Positions 34,365-41,686 of a stretch of DNA of 64,000 nt are shown one piece after another. The position numbers and the translations under genes are program-made. Position 1 is the first letter of the stretch; each line of letters opens with the position of its first letter. Source of the DNA: CAZCEC01 sp964497615 (GTDB lineage Bacteria > Chloroflexota > Anaerolineae > Anaerolineales > UBA6663); assembly GCA_964497615.1 (NCBI GenBank), contig CAZCEC010000027.1, positions 1 to 64,000 of the forward strand, read 5' to 3'. The notes under the pieces are model-generated. The model searched no databases. It worked only from the letters and a program-made list of their open reading frames with translations, and was not told the origin of the DNA.

Positions 34365-35531
34365 ATGTTCCGACACCGATTTCCAAGACGGTTGTGCGCT
34401 ATGCTGCTGGCAGCCATGGCGGCGGGTTGCGGGCCGGCGGCCACAACGCCCTCCCCAACGGACACTCCCAGGCCCGCTGTGGAAGCGCCAACAAGGGCGC
34501 CCATGCCGACACCGGCGGCTTCGCCGACCTCGGCACTAACAGAGCTGCCGACCCAGACGCCCATGCCAGCGGCTACGCCAACGGCGCGGCCAGCGTTAGT
34601 CCCCGGAACCTCCATCGAAATCGTCTATCACGCCAGGCTGGGACAGGGGGTGCTGGTAAACGGCGGGCCGGAAAGCGGCAAGTCCGCCAGTGACCCGGCG
34701 GAGGTGTGGGGCTGGGACGGCACGGCGTGGTCGCTGCTGAGTGCCAGCGAGGACGGGCCGCGCTGGCGCAACGGGATGTCGGTGGTGTTTGACGCCGCGC
34801 GGGGCCAGTTGGTGCTGTTCGGCGGCTCGCAGGGCAGGCGAAGCATGCGCGACATGTGGCTGTGGGACGGCGCGCACTGGACCGAGGTGAGTGGGACGCT
34901 GCCGCTCTACACCGGCAACACCGGCATCGCCTATGACGCCCGGCGGGAGCGGGTGGTGCTGTTCGGAGGAGGCGACGCGCAGTTCAACCTGCTGGCTGAG
35001 ACCTGGGAGTGGGACGGCGCAGCGTGGAGGCTGGCGAGCACGGAGGGGCCCGCGGCGCGCTTTCCGGGCGCGATGACATACGACGCCGGGCGGGGGGAGG
35101 TATTGCTGTACGGCGGGCACTCGCCGTCTGCCAGCGGCGAGTTTGAGAACTGGGGTGACACCTGGGGGTGGGACGGGACCGCGTGGCGCGAGCACAGCCC
35201 GCCCGAACCGCGGCCTGGCATCTTGCCCGCCACCCGAGCAGTGTATGACGGAAACACGGACACGGTGCTGCTTTTTGGCGGCTTGCTGGACGGCGACGGC
35301 ATCGAGCCGCTGGGCGACCTGTGGGCGTGGGACGGCGCGGCCTGGACGCGGCTTGACGTGCCGAGACCGACACCGCGTGAGTGGCATGCGATGGCCTATG
35401 ACGAGGGGCGAGGGGTGGTGGTGCTCTTTGGGGGATTTGAGGCGCCGCCCTATCTGGGCACGCCGCCGCTGCGAGACACATGGGAATGGGATGGAGAGGG
35501 GTGGCGGTGCGCGGGCGGGTGCGGGGAGTGA
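34365..35531 (+). CDS. Kelch-type beta-propeller lipoprotein 1
   Basis: Lipoprotein of 388 residues: signal peptide with lipobox AAGC, a Thr/Pro-rich linker, then repeated units of about 50 residues. Each unit has a Y/F-D-x-x-R-G/E core, an L-F-G-G turn and a W-x-W-D-G strand (for example VVFDAARGQLVLFGG and GDTWGWDGTAW), which is the kelch pattern. Six such units would close a propeller outside the cell. The end, GWRCAGGCGE, is shared with the next two genes. Starts at 34329 and 34365 are in frame; 34365 (MFRHRFPRR) fits a signal peptide better. It probably binds glycans or protein partners; no catalytic residues are evident. Confidence 0.8.
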   Translation: MFRHRFPRRLCAMLLAAMAAGCGPAATTPSPTDTPRPAVEAPTRAPMPTPAASPTSALTELPTQTPMPAATPTARPALVPGTSIEIVYHARLGQGVLVNGGPESGKSASDPAEVWGWDGTAWSLLSASEDGPRWRNGMSVVFDAARGQLVLFGGSQGRRSMRDMWLWDGAHWTEVSGTLPLYTGNTGIAYDARRERVVLFGGGDAQFNLLAETWEWDGAAWRLASTEGPAARFPGAMTYDAGRGEVLLYGGHSPSASGEFENWGDTWGWDGTAWREHSPPEPRPGILPATRAVYDGNTDTVLLFGGLLDGDGIEPLGDLWAWDGAAWTRLDVPRPTPREWHAMAYDEGRGVVVLFGGFEAPPYLGTPPLRDTWEWDGEGWRCAGGCGE

Positions 35532-35563
35532 GGCGTGACATGTGAAGCGTGAAACGCGGTGCG
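35529..35563 (+). repeat. Degenerate heptanucleotide tandem repeat (TGARRCG)
   Basis: TGAGGCG-TGACATG-TGAAGCG-TGAAACG, then CGGTGCG, in strict 7-base phase. The first unit contains the stop codon of kelch gene 1, and the start of kelch gene 2 falls inside the array. Confidence 0.75.
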
Positions 35564-36717
35564 TGGTCCGGTGGCTGGCACTGCTGGCGGGGATGGCGTG
35601 GCTGGCGGCGTGTGCGGCAGGAACTGGCGGCGAGGGGACGCCGATTCTGGCGTCCCCTACTACCGTTACGGCTGTTGGGATGGTCGCGACAGCCGTCATC
35701 GAGACGGACACCGCAATGGCGCCGGCAGCGACAAGCACGCCCGACCGCACGGACACGCCGGCCCTCACGCCCGCCGAAGCCACAGCCACGCTCACGGCGG
35801 CGAACCTGACGCCGGGCAACTGGCACGACATGGTCTATCACGCCGCCCTGGGAAAGGTGGTGCTGGTGAACGGCGGACCGGAGACAGGCAAGCCAGCGGA
35901 TGAGCCAGCGGCATTGTGGACCTGGGCAGGCACGGGCTGGCAGTTGGCCGCCGCCGACCCGGCTGGGCCGCGCTGGCGCAATTTCGCCGCGCTGGCCTAT
36001 GACGCCGGCCGGGAGGTGCTGGTGCTGTATGGCGGCATTGGCGGCGATGGCGTGGAACTGGCCGATACCTGGGAATGGAATGGCCGGCAATGGCGCGACC
36101 GGACGGGGCCTGGGCCCGGCGCGCGCGAGGCGGCGGGAATGACCTACGACGCGGCCCGAGGGGTGATCGTGCTGTTTGGCGGGGCCAGCGGCGGCGCGAT
36201 GCAGGCTGACACCTGGACGTGGGACGGCGCGAATTGGACGGAGGCCGGGAGCGGCCCGCCTGCGCGCTTCCCGGGAGGGTTGGTGTACGACCCGGCGCGA
36301 GAGGTGGTATGGTTGATGGGTGGCCATGCGATTTCGGGCGGGCGATGGCAAGTGTATGGCGACACGTGGGCGTGGGACGGCACGACCTGGCAGGAGTTGC
36401 AGGCGGCCGGGCCATCGCCGCGGGATGGAGCGCGGGCCGCGTTTGACCCAAACAGCGGGCAGGTGCTGCTCTTTGGCGGTGCCCAATTGGAGCCAGCAGT
36501 TCAAGTGCTGGCTGATACCTGGCTATGGGATGGCGAGCAATGGACCGAGCTTGACGTGCCTGGGCCGCCTGGCCGTCTGCATCACATGCTGGCGTATGAT
36601 GAGATGCGTGGGCGCATCCTGCTGGCGGGCGGCGCCGGGGCCGGGGGCGCGCTGCTGAATGATGCGTGGGAGTGGGACGGGGAGGGTTGGCGGTGCGTGA
36701 GCGTGTGCGGGGAGTGA
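35542..36717 (+). CDS. Kelch-type beta-propeller lipoprotein 2
   Basis: Paralogue of the preceding gene, 391 residues. The signal peptide has lipobox LAAC, then a Thr/Ala linker and six kelch-like units (ALAYDAGREVLVLYGG, ADTWEWNGRQWRD and so on). It ends GWRCVSVCGE. The GTG at 35542 gives MKRETRCVVRW; it sits in the heptanucleotide array and only ten bases separate it from the previous stop. No Shine-Dalgarno other than GA-rich repeat units is visible. The two genes are probably in one transcript. The linker is rich in Thr and Ala and suits an extended stalk on the cell surface. Confidence 0.8.
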   Translation: MKRETRCVVRWLALLAGMAWLAACAAGTGGEGTPILASPTTVTAVGMVATAVIETDTAMAPAATSTPDRTDTPALTPAEATATLTAANLTPGNWHDMVYHAALGKVVLVNGGPETGKPADEPAALWTWAGTGWQLAAADPAGPRWRNFAALAYDAGREVLVLYGGIGGDGVELADTWEWNGRQWRDRTGPGPGAREAAGMTYDAARGVIVLFGGASGGAMQADTWTWDGANWTEAGSGPPARFPGGLVYDPAREVVWLMGGHAISGGRWQVYGDTWAWDGTTWQELQAAGPSPRDGARAAFDPNSGQVLLFGGAQLEPAVQVLADTWLWDGEQWTELDVPGPPGRLHHMLAYDEMRGRILLAGGAGAGGALLNDAWEWDGEGWRCVSVCGE

Positions 36718-36762
36718 GGCGTGAGAAGTGATTCGTGACGCGCGAAGGGTGACGGTGAGGCA
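36715..36762 (+). repeat. Degenerate heptanucleotide tandem repeat (TGARNCG)
   Basis: TGAGGCG-TGAGAAG-TGATTCG-TGACGCG-CGAAGGG-TGACGG-TGAGGCA, seven-base phase with one 6-base unit. It starts on the stop codon of kelch gene 2 and ends at the ATG of kelch gene 3. Confidence 0.75.
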
Positions 36763-37947
36763 ATGCGGCGTGAGGTGATGAGCATGTTACGGCGGCAATT
36801 ATGGCCGAGGCTGGGGGCGGCCATTGGCGTGTTGGTGCTGGCTGGGTGCGGGGCGGGACCGACGGCAACGCCGACCGCGCTGGTCACGGTGACGCGGATG
36901 GCGGCGACGGAAACCGCGATGCCCACGCGGACGGCTGTGCCGCCAACGGAGACCGCCGCGCCGACCGCCAGCCCTGCGCCCACGGCGACGCCCGTGCCGA
37001 CCGCAACCCTGGAACCGTTCGTGCCCGCGGCGCCATACCCAACCGTCACGGCGGGGGAGCCGATCCCATGCAGCGGACATGATCTGGTGTATGCGCCCAA
37101 CCTGGAACTGACGCTGCTGGCGAACTGCGTGCTGGAAGGGCCGGACTTTGAGCCGGGGCCGACGATCCTGTGGGGGTGGGACGGCGAGACCTGGCGGCGC
37201 GTGGATGACGAGGGACCAATGGCGCGGGCGCTGGCGGGGGTGGCCTACGACACGCGGCGGGCGCGGCTGGTGATGACGGGCGGGCGGTCCATGGTGGAGG
37301 ACTTTCTGGACCTGTGGATTTGGGATGGCCGCGGGTGGCGGTCGTCGAATGAGATACCGGGTACGGTGAGCAATCACTTCAGCATGGTTTACGACCCGGA
37401 TCGCGACCGGATCGTGATGTATGGGGGGCAGGACCTGAGCCAGACCATCCAGCGGGATACATGGGAGTTCGATGGGACGGCCTGGACGCGCGCGGCGACG
37501 ACAGGACCGAGCCTGCGCGTGCACTATGCGCTGACGTATGACACCTGGAGGCGCGAGGTGCTGCTGTTGGGCGAAGGGCCGGATGAGTTGTGGGCCTGGG
37601 ATGGGCGGCGGTGGAGCCGGCAGGGCGCGCCCGGAGCGCAGCCGCCGATGCGGGCCGGCGGGCGGATGGCGTTTGACGCGGCCCGCGGCCAGGCGGTGCT
37701 GATGGGGGGCTATGTGTATGGGCCGAACGGTTACCCATTGGGCGACACGTGGCTGTGGAATGGGGCCGCCTGGACAGAGTACACCGGGCCAGGGCCAACG
37801 GCGCGCAGCCACCACGCCATGGCGTATGACGCGGAGCGCGAGGTGATGGTGCTCTATGGCGGCTACGCCGGGGGGACGACGACCCTGAACGACACCTGGG
37901 AGTGGGATGGGGCGGAATGGCGGTGCGTGGCGGGGTGCAGGGAGTGA
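36763..37947 (+). CDS. Kelch-type beta-propeller lipoprotein 3
   Basis: Third tandem paralogue, 394 residues: lipobox LAGC, Thr/Pro/Ala linker, kelch-like units (GVAYDTRRARLVMTGG, RDTWEFDGTAWTRA, AMAYDAEREVMVLYGG) and the shared end EWRCVAGCRE. In-frame ATGs at 36763, 36778 and 36784 all leave a usable signal peptide; the most distal is given. The three proteins differ most in their linkers and in the residues on the propeller turns, so they may bind different targets. It follows kelch gene 2 directly, separated only by a heptanucleotide array. Confidence 0.8.
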   Translation: MRREVMSMLRRQLWPRLGAAIGVLVLAGCGAGPTATPTALVTVTRMAATETAMPTRTAVPPTETAAPTASPAPTATPVPTATLEPFVPAAPYPTVTAGEPIPCSGHDLVYAPNLELTLLANCVLEGPDFEPGPTILWGWDGETWRRVDDEGPMARALAGVAYDTRRARLVMTGGRSMVEDFLDLWIWDGRGWRSSNEIPGTVSNHFSMVYDPDRDRIVMYGGQDLSQTIQRDTWEFDGTAWTRAATTGPSLRVHYALTYDTWRREVLLLGEGPDELWAWDGRRWSRQGAPGAQPPMRAGGRMAFDAARGQAVLMGGYVYGPNGYPLGDTWLWNGAAWTEYTGPGPTARSHHAMAYDAEREVMVLYGGYAGGTTTLNDTWEWDGAEWRCVAGCRE

Positions 37948-37984
37948 AGTGAAGGATGAAGCAGGCATTGCGGTGGGTGAAGGG
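37945..37984 (+). repeat. Degenerate heptanucleotide repeat after kelch gene 3
   Basis: TGAAG-TGAAGGA-TGAAGCA-GGCATTG-CGGTGGG-TGAAGGG, again beginning on a stop codon. It is more decayed than the two arrays upstream. Confidence 0.55.
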
Positions 37985-37986
37985 GG

Positions 37987-38044
37987 TTGCTAATCGGCGA
38001 AATCGGGGTATACTATGTGAAACTTTGTGGTTGCACATAGGAGG
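37987..38044 (+). promoter_or_regulatory. Promoter, inverted-repeat operator and ribosome binding site of the SRPBCC-ArsR operon
   Basis: TTGCTA (37987-37992), 16 bp, TATACT (38009-38014). The inverted repeat CTATGTG (38013-38019) and CACATAG (38034-38040), 14 bp apart, starts in the -10 box and covers the transcription start, as expected for the ArsR-type repressor encoded downstream. AGGAGG (38039-38044) is five bases before the ATG at 38050. Confidence 0.65.
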
Positions 38045-38049
38045 CCAGG

Positions 38050-38971
38050 ATGAAGCCGATGTCGATGGAACGGTCGGTTTGGGGCGGCGAGGGAGCGTGT
38101 GTGGCGTGCGATCACCGAGCCGGATGAGCTCGGGCAGTGGTTCCTGCCGCGCGAGATGGGGGCGCAAATGGCGCGCGACGAGGCCGGGAAGCTGTCGGTC
38201 CTGATGGGGCCGATGGCGATGGACATGGCGCTGCTGGAAGCGCTGGACCCGCCCAGGCAGGCGACGACGCGCGGGCTGCCCGATCGGGTGCTGGCAACCA
38301 CCTACCGGCTGGATGACGAGAACGGCGGAACGCGCGTGACGGTGACGATGACGGGGTTCGAGGGGTTGCCCGCTGACGCGGCGCGCGAACGGATGGGGCC
38401 TAGCGGCAGCGCCTGGGAGAAGGCGCTCCAAAACCTGAAGGCGTATGTGGAAGGCGCCGACCTTCCGTATCCGCAGGGTTTTGTGGCCTCGCTGCTGGGC
38501 TACCGGCGCGAAAGCCCGCACAGACTGATGGTCGAGCGCAGCGTCTTTATCGAAGCGCCGCGCGATCGCGTGTGGCAGGCCATCACCGACCCGGCGCAGG
38601 TGGAGCTGTGGTTTTCGCCGGGCATCTCCTGGCGGATGACGGGGCTGGAGGTGGGGGGGCGTTTCTATGTGTATGACGCGGAGAATAAGGCTGAGCTCTA
38701 CACACAGGTGATCGAAGTGTTGGACCCGCCCGAGCGCTACGTCACGCGCTCGGCGCCAACGCCGCCCGAGCAGCCGCACGTTTCCGAGTGGACCCTGCGC
38801 GAAGAGCACGGGGGCACGCGGCTGACCATCAGCTATTCGGGCTATGAGCTTGAGCCGGTGGACGGCCGCGACGCTATGATGGAGCAGACGGCCTTTGGCT
38901 TTGGCTTGATGCTGGGGAACATCCGGGCGCTGGTGATGGGCGAGCCCTTGCCTCAGCCGGGGGGCTTCTAG
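38050..38971 (+). pseudogene. Double SRPBCC/AHSA1-domain protein with a frameshift near its start
   Basis: Two AHSA1-like lipid/ligand-binding domains in tandem. The strong AGGAGG and ATG at 38050 read MKPMSMERSVW, the normal domain start, but this frame stops after 25 codons. The remaining sequence, RERVWRAITEPDELGQWF onward, is in the +1 frame from about 38090 to 38971. By comparison with domain 2 (VERSVFIEAPRDRVWQAI), about five bases are missing near 38078-38092. An in-frame GTG at 38099 could give a 290-residue protein lacking the first strand. It may be a true mutation or a draft-assembly error. It pairs with the ArsR gene downstream, a common arrangement. Confidence 0.75.
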
Positions 38972-39002
38972 CGAACGTGGTTTTAGTGAGGAGGGTAATG
39001 CT

Positions 39003-39323
39003 GTGAATGCGGCGCCGGTGTTCACCGCGCTAGCGGACCCCATGCGGCGGGACCTGCTGCGGAACCTGGCCGAGCATGGCCCCAAGACGGCCACGCGGCT
39101 GGCGCAGGACTATCCCAAGGTTATCACACGGCAGGGGATCCGCAAGCACCTGACGGTGCTGCGGGCGGCTGGGCTGGTGGCGGTGGAGCAGCATGGGCGC
39201 GACAAGGCGTATGGGCTGACGCCCGAGCCGCTGCGGGCGGTGGACCAATGGATCGAGGAGATCAGCACAACGTGGGATCAGCGGCTGATGCGCCTGAAGA
39301 AGTTGGTGGAGGCCGCCGGCTAA
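39003..39323 (+). CDS. ArsR-family HTH repressor paired with SRPBCC protein
   Basis: Winged-helix regulator of 106 residues. It begins APVFTALADPMRRDLLRNLAEHGPKTATRLAQ, and the recognition helix region is TRQGIRKHLTVLRAAGLV. No metal-binding ELCVCDL motif is present, so it belongs to the non-metal ArsR group usually found with SRPBCC/AHSA1 genes. The GTG at 39003 follows a GGAGGG by eight to ten bases. Its stop overlaps that of the convergent sigma-like gene by three bases. It probably binds the inverted repeat at 38013-38040 and controls its own operon. Confidence 0.87.
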   Translation: MNAAPVFTALADPMRRDLLRNLAEHGPKTATRLAQDYPKVITRQGIRKHLTVLRAAGLVAVEQHGRDKAYGLTPEPLRAVDQWIEEISTTWDQRLMRLKKLVEAAG

Positions 39324-39820
39324 GCGCTGGCATGTGGCAGCGGGCCGTCAGCGGCCAGGGGCGCTGAAAGGCACAGCATCCGGCGGGCGCGGGCGAGTTG
39401 TTGGATCAGTTCCACCAGCGTCGTGTGGAGCGCATCGGCAGCCTGGTCGTAGCTGAGACCAGCGACATCGATGAGAATCAGGGGCAGGCGCAGGTCGAAG
39501 GGTAGCGCGCCGAGCGGACCGTCTGGCGAGGCCAGGGCGGAGAGGTGGGCGCGACGGAGGGCGGCCACGAGGCTGCGCAGGAGGGCGCTTTCGGCCTGGG
39601 CTGGGCTGCGGCCGGCGCCCTGGCGGTAGGCACTCTCGACGGCGGCCTGGGTGGCGGCTTCAGCCGCGGGGTGGCTGCCCAAGGCCCGGAAGGCGATGGT
39701 GTATAGGCGCGTCTGATGCGCCAGAATCAGGCGGTTGAAGGCCGGCAAGTCTGCCAAATTTGGCGGGGCTTGCCGGCCTTGCGCCGTTGGGCGCCGGGAG
39801 GAGGAGAACCACACGCCCAT
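39320..39820 (-). CDS. Degenerate ECF sigma-factor-like protein
   Basis: Protein of 166 residues with the outline of a small sigma factor. FNRLILAHQTRLYTIAFRALGSHPAAEAATQAAVESAY resembles region 2, and LRLPLILIDVAGLSYDQAADAL with LIQQLARARRML resembles region 4. The usual acidic and aromatic residues of region 2 that melt the -10 element are poorly kept, so it may have lost or changed function. ATGs at 39826 and 39820 are both possible and lack a Shine-Dalgarno. It faces the ArsR gene and shares stop-codon bases with it. It could also be a stand-alone HTH protein derived from a sigma factor. Confidence 0.6.
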   Translation of the reverse strand: MGVWFSSSRRPTAQGRQAPPNLADLPAFNRLILAHQTRLYTIAFRALGSHPAAEAATQAAVESAYRQGAGRSPAQAESALLRSLVAALRRAHLSALASPDGPLGALPFDLRLPLILIDVAGLSYDQAADALHTTLVELIQQLARARRMLCLSAPLAADGPLPHASA

Positions 39821-39858
39821 GAGCATAGCGCGCGGTCGTTACCGGGTGTCGCGGTGGC

Positions 39859-39900
39859 GATTACGGTTTGGTAATGGCAGATTACGGGGTGGTAACAGAG
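39859..39900 (+). repeat. Two 21-bp direct repeats upstream of the sigma-like gene
   Basis: GATTACGGTTTGGTAATGGC and GATTACGGGGTGGTAACAGA lie head to tail in 21-base units, matching mainly at GATTACGG and GGTAA. They lie 33-74 bp upstream of the minus-strand sigma-like start and could be binding sites. Confidence 0.5.
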
Positions 39901-39922
39901 TGGGCTGTGCTCACCGCTGAGT

Positions 39923-39940
39923 GCGCGGAGAGCGCGGAGA
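39923..39940 (+). repeat. Perfect 9-bp tandem duplication GCGCGGAGA
   Basis: GCGCGGAGA twice in direct contact, in the 125-bp intergenic space. It resembles the short GAG-rich intergenic repeats often seen in such genomes. Confidence 0.5.
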
Positions 39941-39951
39941 ATGGCAGGTCA

Positions 39952-41166
39952 TTAGGGCGAGGGGCGCGGCGAGTTCGCGGGGGCGGAGGAGTGCTGAGCG
40001 CCGGTGGGTGCAAGTTGGGCGGAGGAGGGCAGGGATTGATGGGCGCGGCCAAGCAGCACGCGCAGGGCCTGGAGGGGCACGGACCACAGCGCGGTGAAGA
40101 AGACGCGGACGAAAGTGGCGCGGTCCGCCAGGACGGCCATGAGGGCCTGGGTGATCCAGGGGTTGCAGGCGCCGAGGTCGAAGAGCAAGTCGGGCGCGAG
40201 GCCGTAGAGCTGCAAGAAGAAGCCGGAGATGAGGTGGCTGAAGCCCACGTGGCGCCAGATGAGCCAAGGATAGCGATGGGGCCGGCCAGCGACGAGGGCC
40301 TGGGCGGCGAGCTGGCCGCTCTTGAGGGCCAGGCGGATGCCCTCGCCGGAGAGCGGGTCGGCCAGGCCGGCGGCGTCGCCCACGAGCAATATCCGGCGGG
40401 TCATCAGGCGCTCGGGGCGCTGGTAGAGGGGGATGGGGTGGCCGTGGATGGCGGCGCCTTCAAGCGATAGGCCGAAGCGGGCAGCCAGGCGGCGCAAGCC
40501 GGCTTGCAGCTCGCCGGGCCGGGGCCGCAGCCCCATGATGCCGACCGAGAGTACGCTGGCCTTGGGAAAGACCCAGGCATAGCCCAGGCGGACGTCACCA
40601 AATATGAAGTGGAGCGTCCCGCCCAGGCGACGCAGCGCATCGGGATTGGCGGGGAGTTCGACCTCCAGCGCGCCGGCCATGGACTTGCCGCGGCGCAAGC
40701 CGGCCTCGCGCGCCACGACGGAGGCGGCGCCATCCGCGCCGATGAGGTAGGCGGCCTCCAGGCGCTCGCCAGCGCCGGTCTCAACGATGACCGACTGGGC
40801 CAGCTCGCGGACGCGGCACACGGCGACGCCGGTGCGGACCTCGGCGCAGGTGTGAGCCAGCAAGGCGGCGTCGAAGCGGTCGCGCATGACGGTGCGGATG
40901 GCGTACCGGCCGACGGGGAAGGTGGCGGCGCGGCCGTCCCGAATCCACCGAACGGACTCAATGGTGGCTTCGATGACGGGCCCGAAGTCGAAGGGAAAGA
41001 GGCCGGCCAGCGCACGGGCGGAGAGGCCGCCGCCACAGGCCTTGTAGCGCGGCGGAATCGCTTTTTCCAAGAGCAGTACCCGCCAACCCGCCTCGGCCAG
41101 GAAGTAGGCGGCGGAGGCGCCGGCGGGGCCGCCGCCAGCGATGATGGCATCGTATGCAGGTGGCAT
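39952..41166 (-). CDS. Geranylgeranyl-reductase-family FAD-dependent oxidoreductase
   Basis: Flavoprotein of 404 residues. The N-terminal Rossmann motif is AIIAGGGPAGASAAYFLAEAG, followed by KACGGGLSARAL (family C-G-G-G motif near residue 48), the VMRDRFDAALL region, IGADGAASVVAR and the second FAD motif RILLVGDAAGLADPLSGEGIRLAL. These match enzymes that reduce geranylgeranyl chains of lipids or quinones. The ATG at 41166 gives a normal start; ATGs at 41187 and 41229 would add up to 21 residues. The last 30 residues are Ser/Ala/Pro-rich and unlike the family. It stands alone, divergent from the DGPF gene. Confidence 0.83.
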   Translation of the reverse strand: MPPAYDAIIAGGGPAGASAAYFLAEAGWRVLLLEKAIPPRYKACGGGLSARALAGLFPFDFGPVIEATIESVRWIRDGRAATFPVGRYAIRTVMRDRFDAALLAHTCAEVRTGVAVCRVRELAQSVIVETGAGERLEAAYLIGADGAASVVAREAGLRRGKSMAGALEVELPANPDALRRLGGTLHFIFGDVRLGYAWVFPKASVLSVGIMGLRPRPGELQAGLRRLAARFGLSLEGAAIHGHPIPLYQRPERLMTRRILLVGDAAGLADPLSGEGIRLALKSGQLAAQALVAGRPHRYPWLIWRHVGFSHLISGFFLQLYGLAPDLLFDLGACNPWITQALMAVLADRATFVRVFFTALWSVPLQALRVLLGRAHQSLPSSAQLAPTGAQHSSAPANSPRPSP

Positions 41167-41234
41167 ATTGCGCGTTAGCCCTCGCATGTCATAATAACCA
41201 ATATCGCGTTCGGCGGCCAGTGGCGGCAAGAGGA

Positions 41235-41261
41235 TGTCGAAATCGGGTGTTGAACTTCGTC
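41235..41261 (+). promoter_or_regulatory. ECF42-type promoter upstream of the DGPF gene
   Basis: TGTCGA (41235-41240), 17 bp, CGTC (41258-41261). ECF42 sigma factors are reported to recognise TGTCGA at -35 and CG(A/T)C at -10. The gene pair it precedes encodes a DGPF protein and an ECF42-type sigma factor, so this is probably its self-activated promoter. Confidence 0.7.
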
Positions 41262-41326
41262 ATTCTCACGTCAACCGCACCCAGGCGTACGGTTCGCCTG
41301 GCCGCAGACCAAAGGAGATTGGGACC

Positions 41327-41677
41327 ATGCGCTACTTGCTGCTGATTTACACCCCGGAATCGATGGAGGCCTCCATGTCGAAGGAGGAAGCGGACGCCTA
41401 TATGAGCGGCTACTTCGCGTTCACCAAGGAAACGCGTGACCGCAGCCTGTACGAAGCTGGGGAGGCGCTGCAGCCGACGAGCACCGCCACCACCGTGCGT
41501 GTACGCGACGGGCAGACCGTGATCACGGATGGGCCATTTGCAGAGACCAAGGAACAGTTGGGCGGCTATTACCTGCTGAACTGCAAGGACCTGGACGAGG
41601 CGATTGAGATGGCGGCCAAGATCCCCGGCGCCGCGCACGGGTCCATCGAGATCCGGCCGATCATGGAATTCAGCTAG
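41327..41677 (+). CDS. YCII-related DGPF-domain protein
   Basis: Small cytoplasmic protein of 116 residues with a YCII/DGPF fold. It begins MRYLLLIYTPE, and TVITDGPFAETKEQLGGYYLL holds the DGPF motif (about 66-69). These proteins are the usual genetic partners of ECF42 sigma factors. The biochemical role is unknown; a link to oxidative or nutrient stress is often assumed. The start is the ATG at 41327, with GGAG upstream; earlier in-frame starts would overlap the promoter. Its stop is nine bases before the sigma gene. Confidence 0.9.
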   Translation: MRYLLLIYTPESMEASMSKEEADAYMSGYFAFTKETRDRSLYEAGEALQPTSTATTVRVRDGQTVITDGPFAETKEQLGGYYLLNCKDLDEAIEMAAKIPGAAHGSIEIRPIMEFS

Positions 41678-41686
41678 GCGAGGCAG

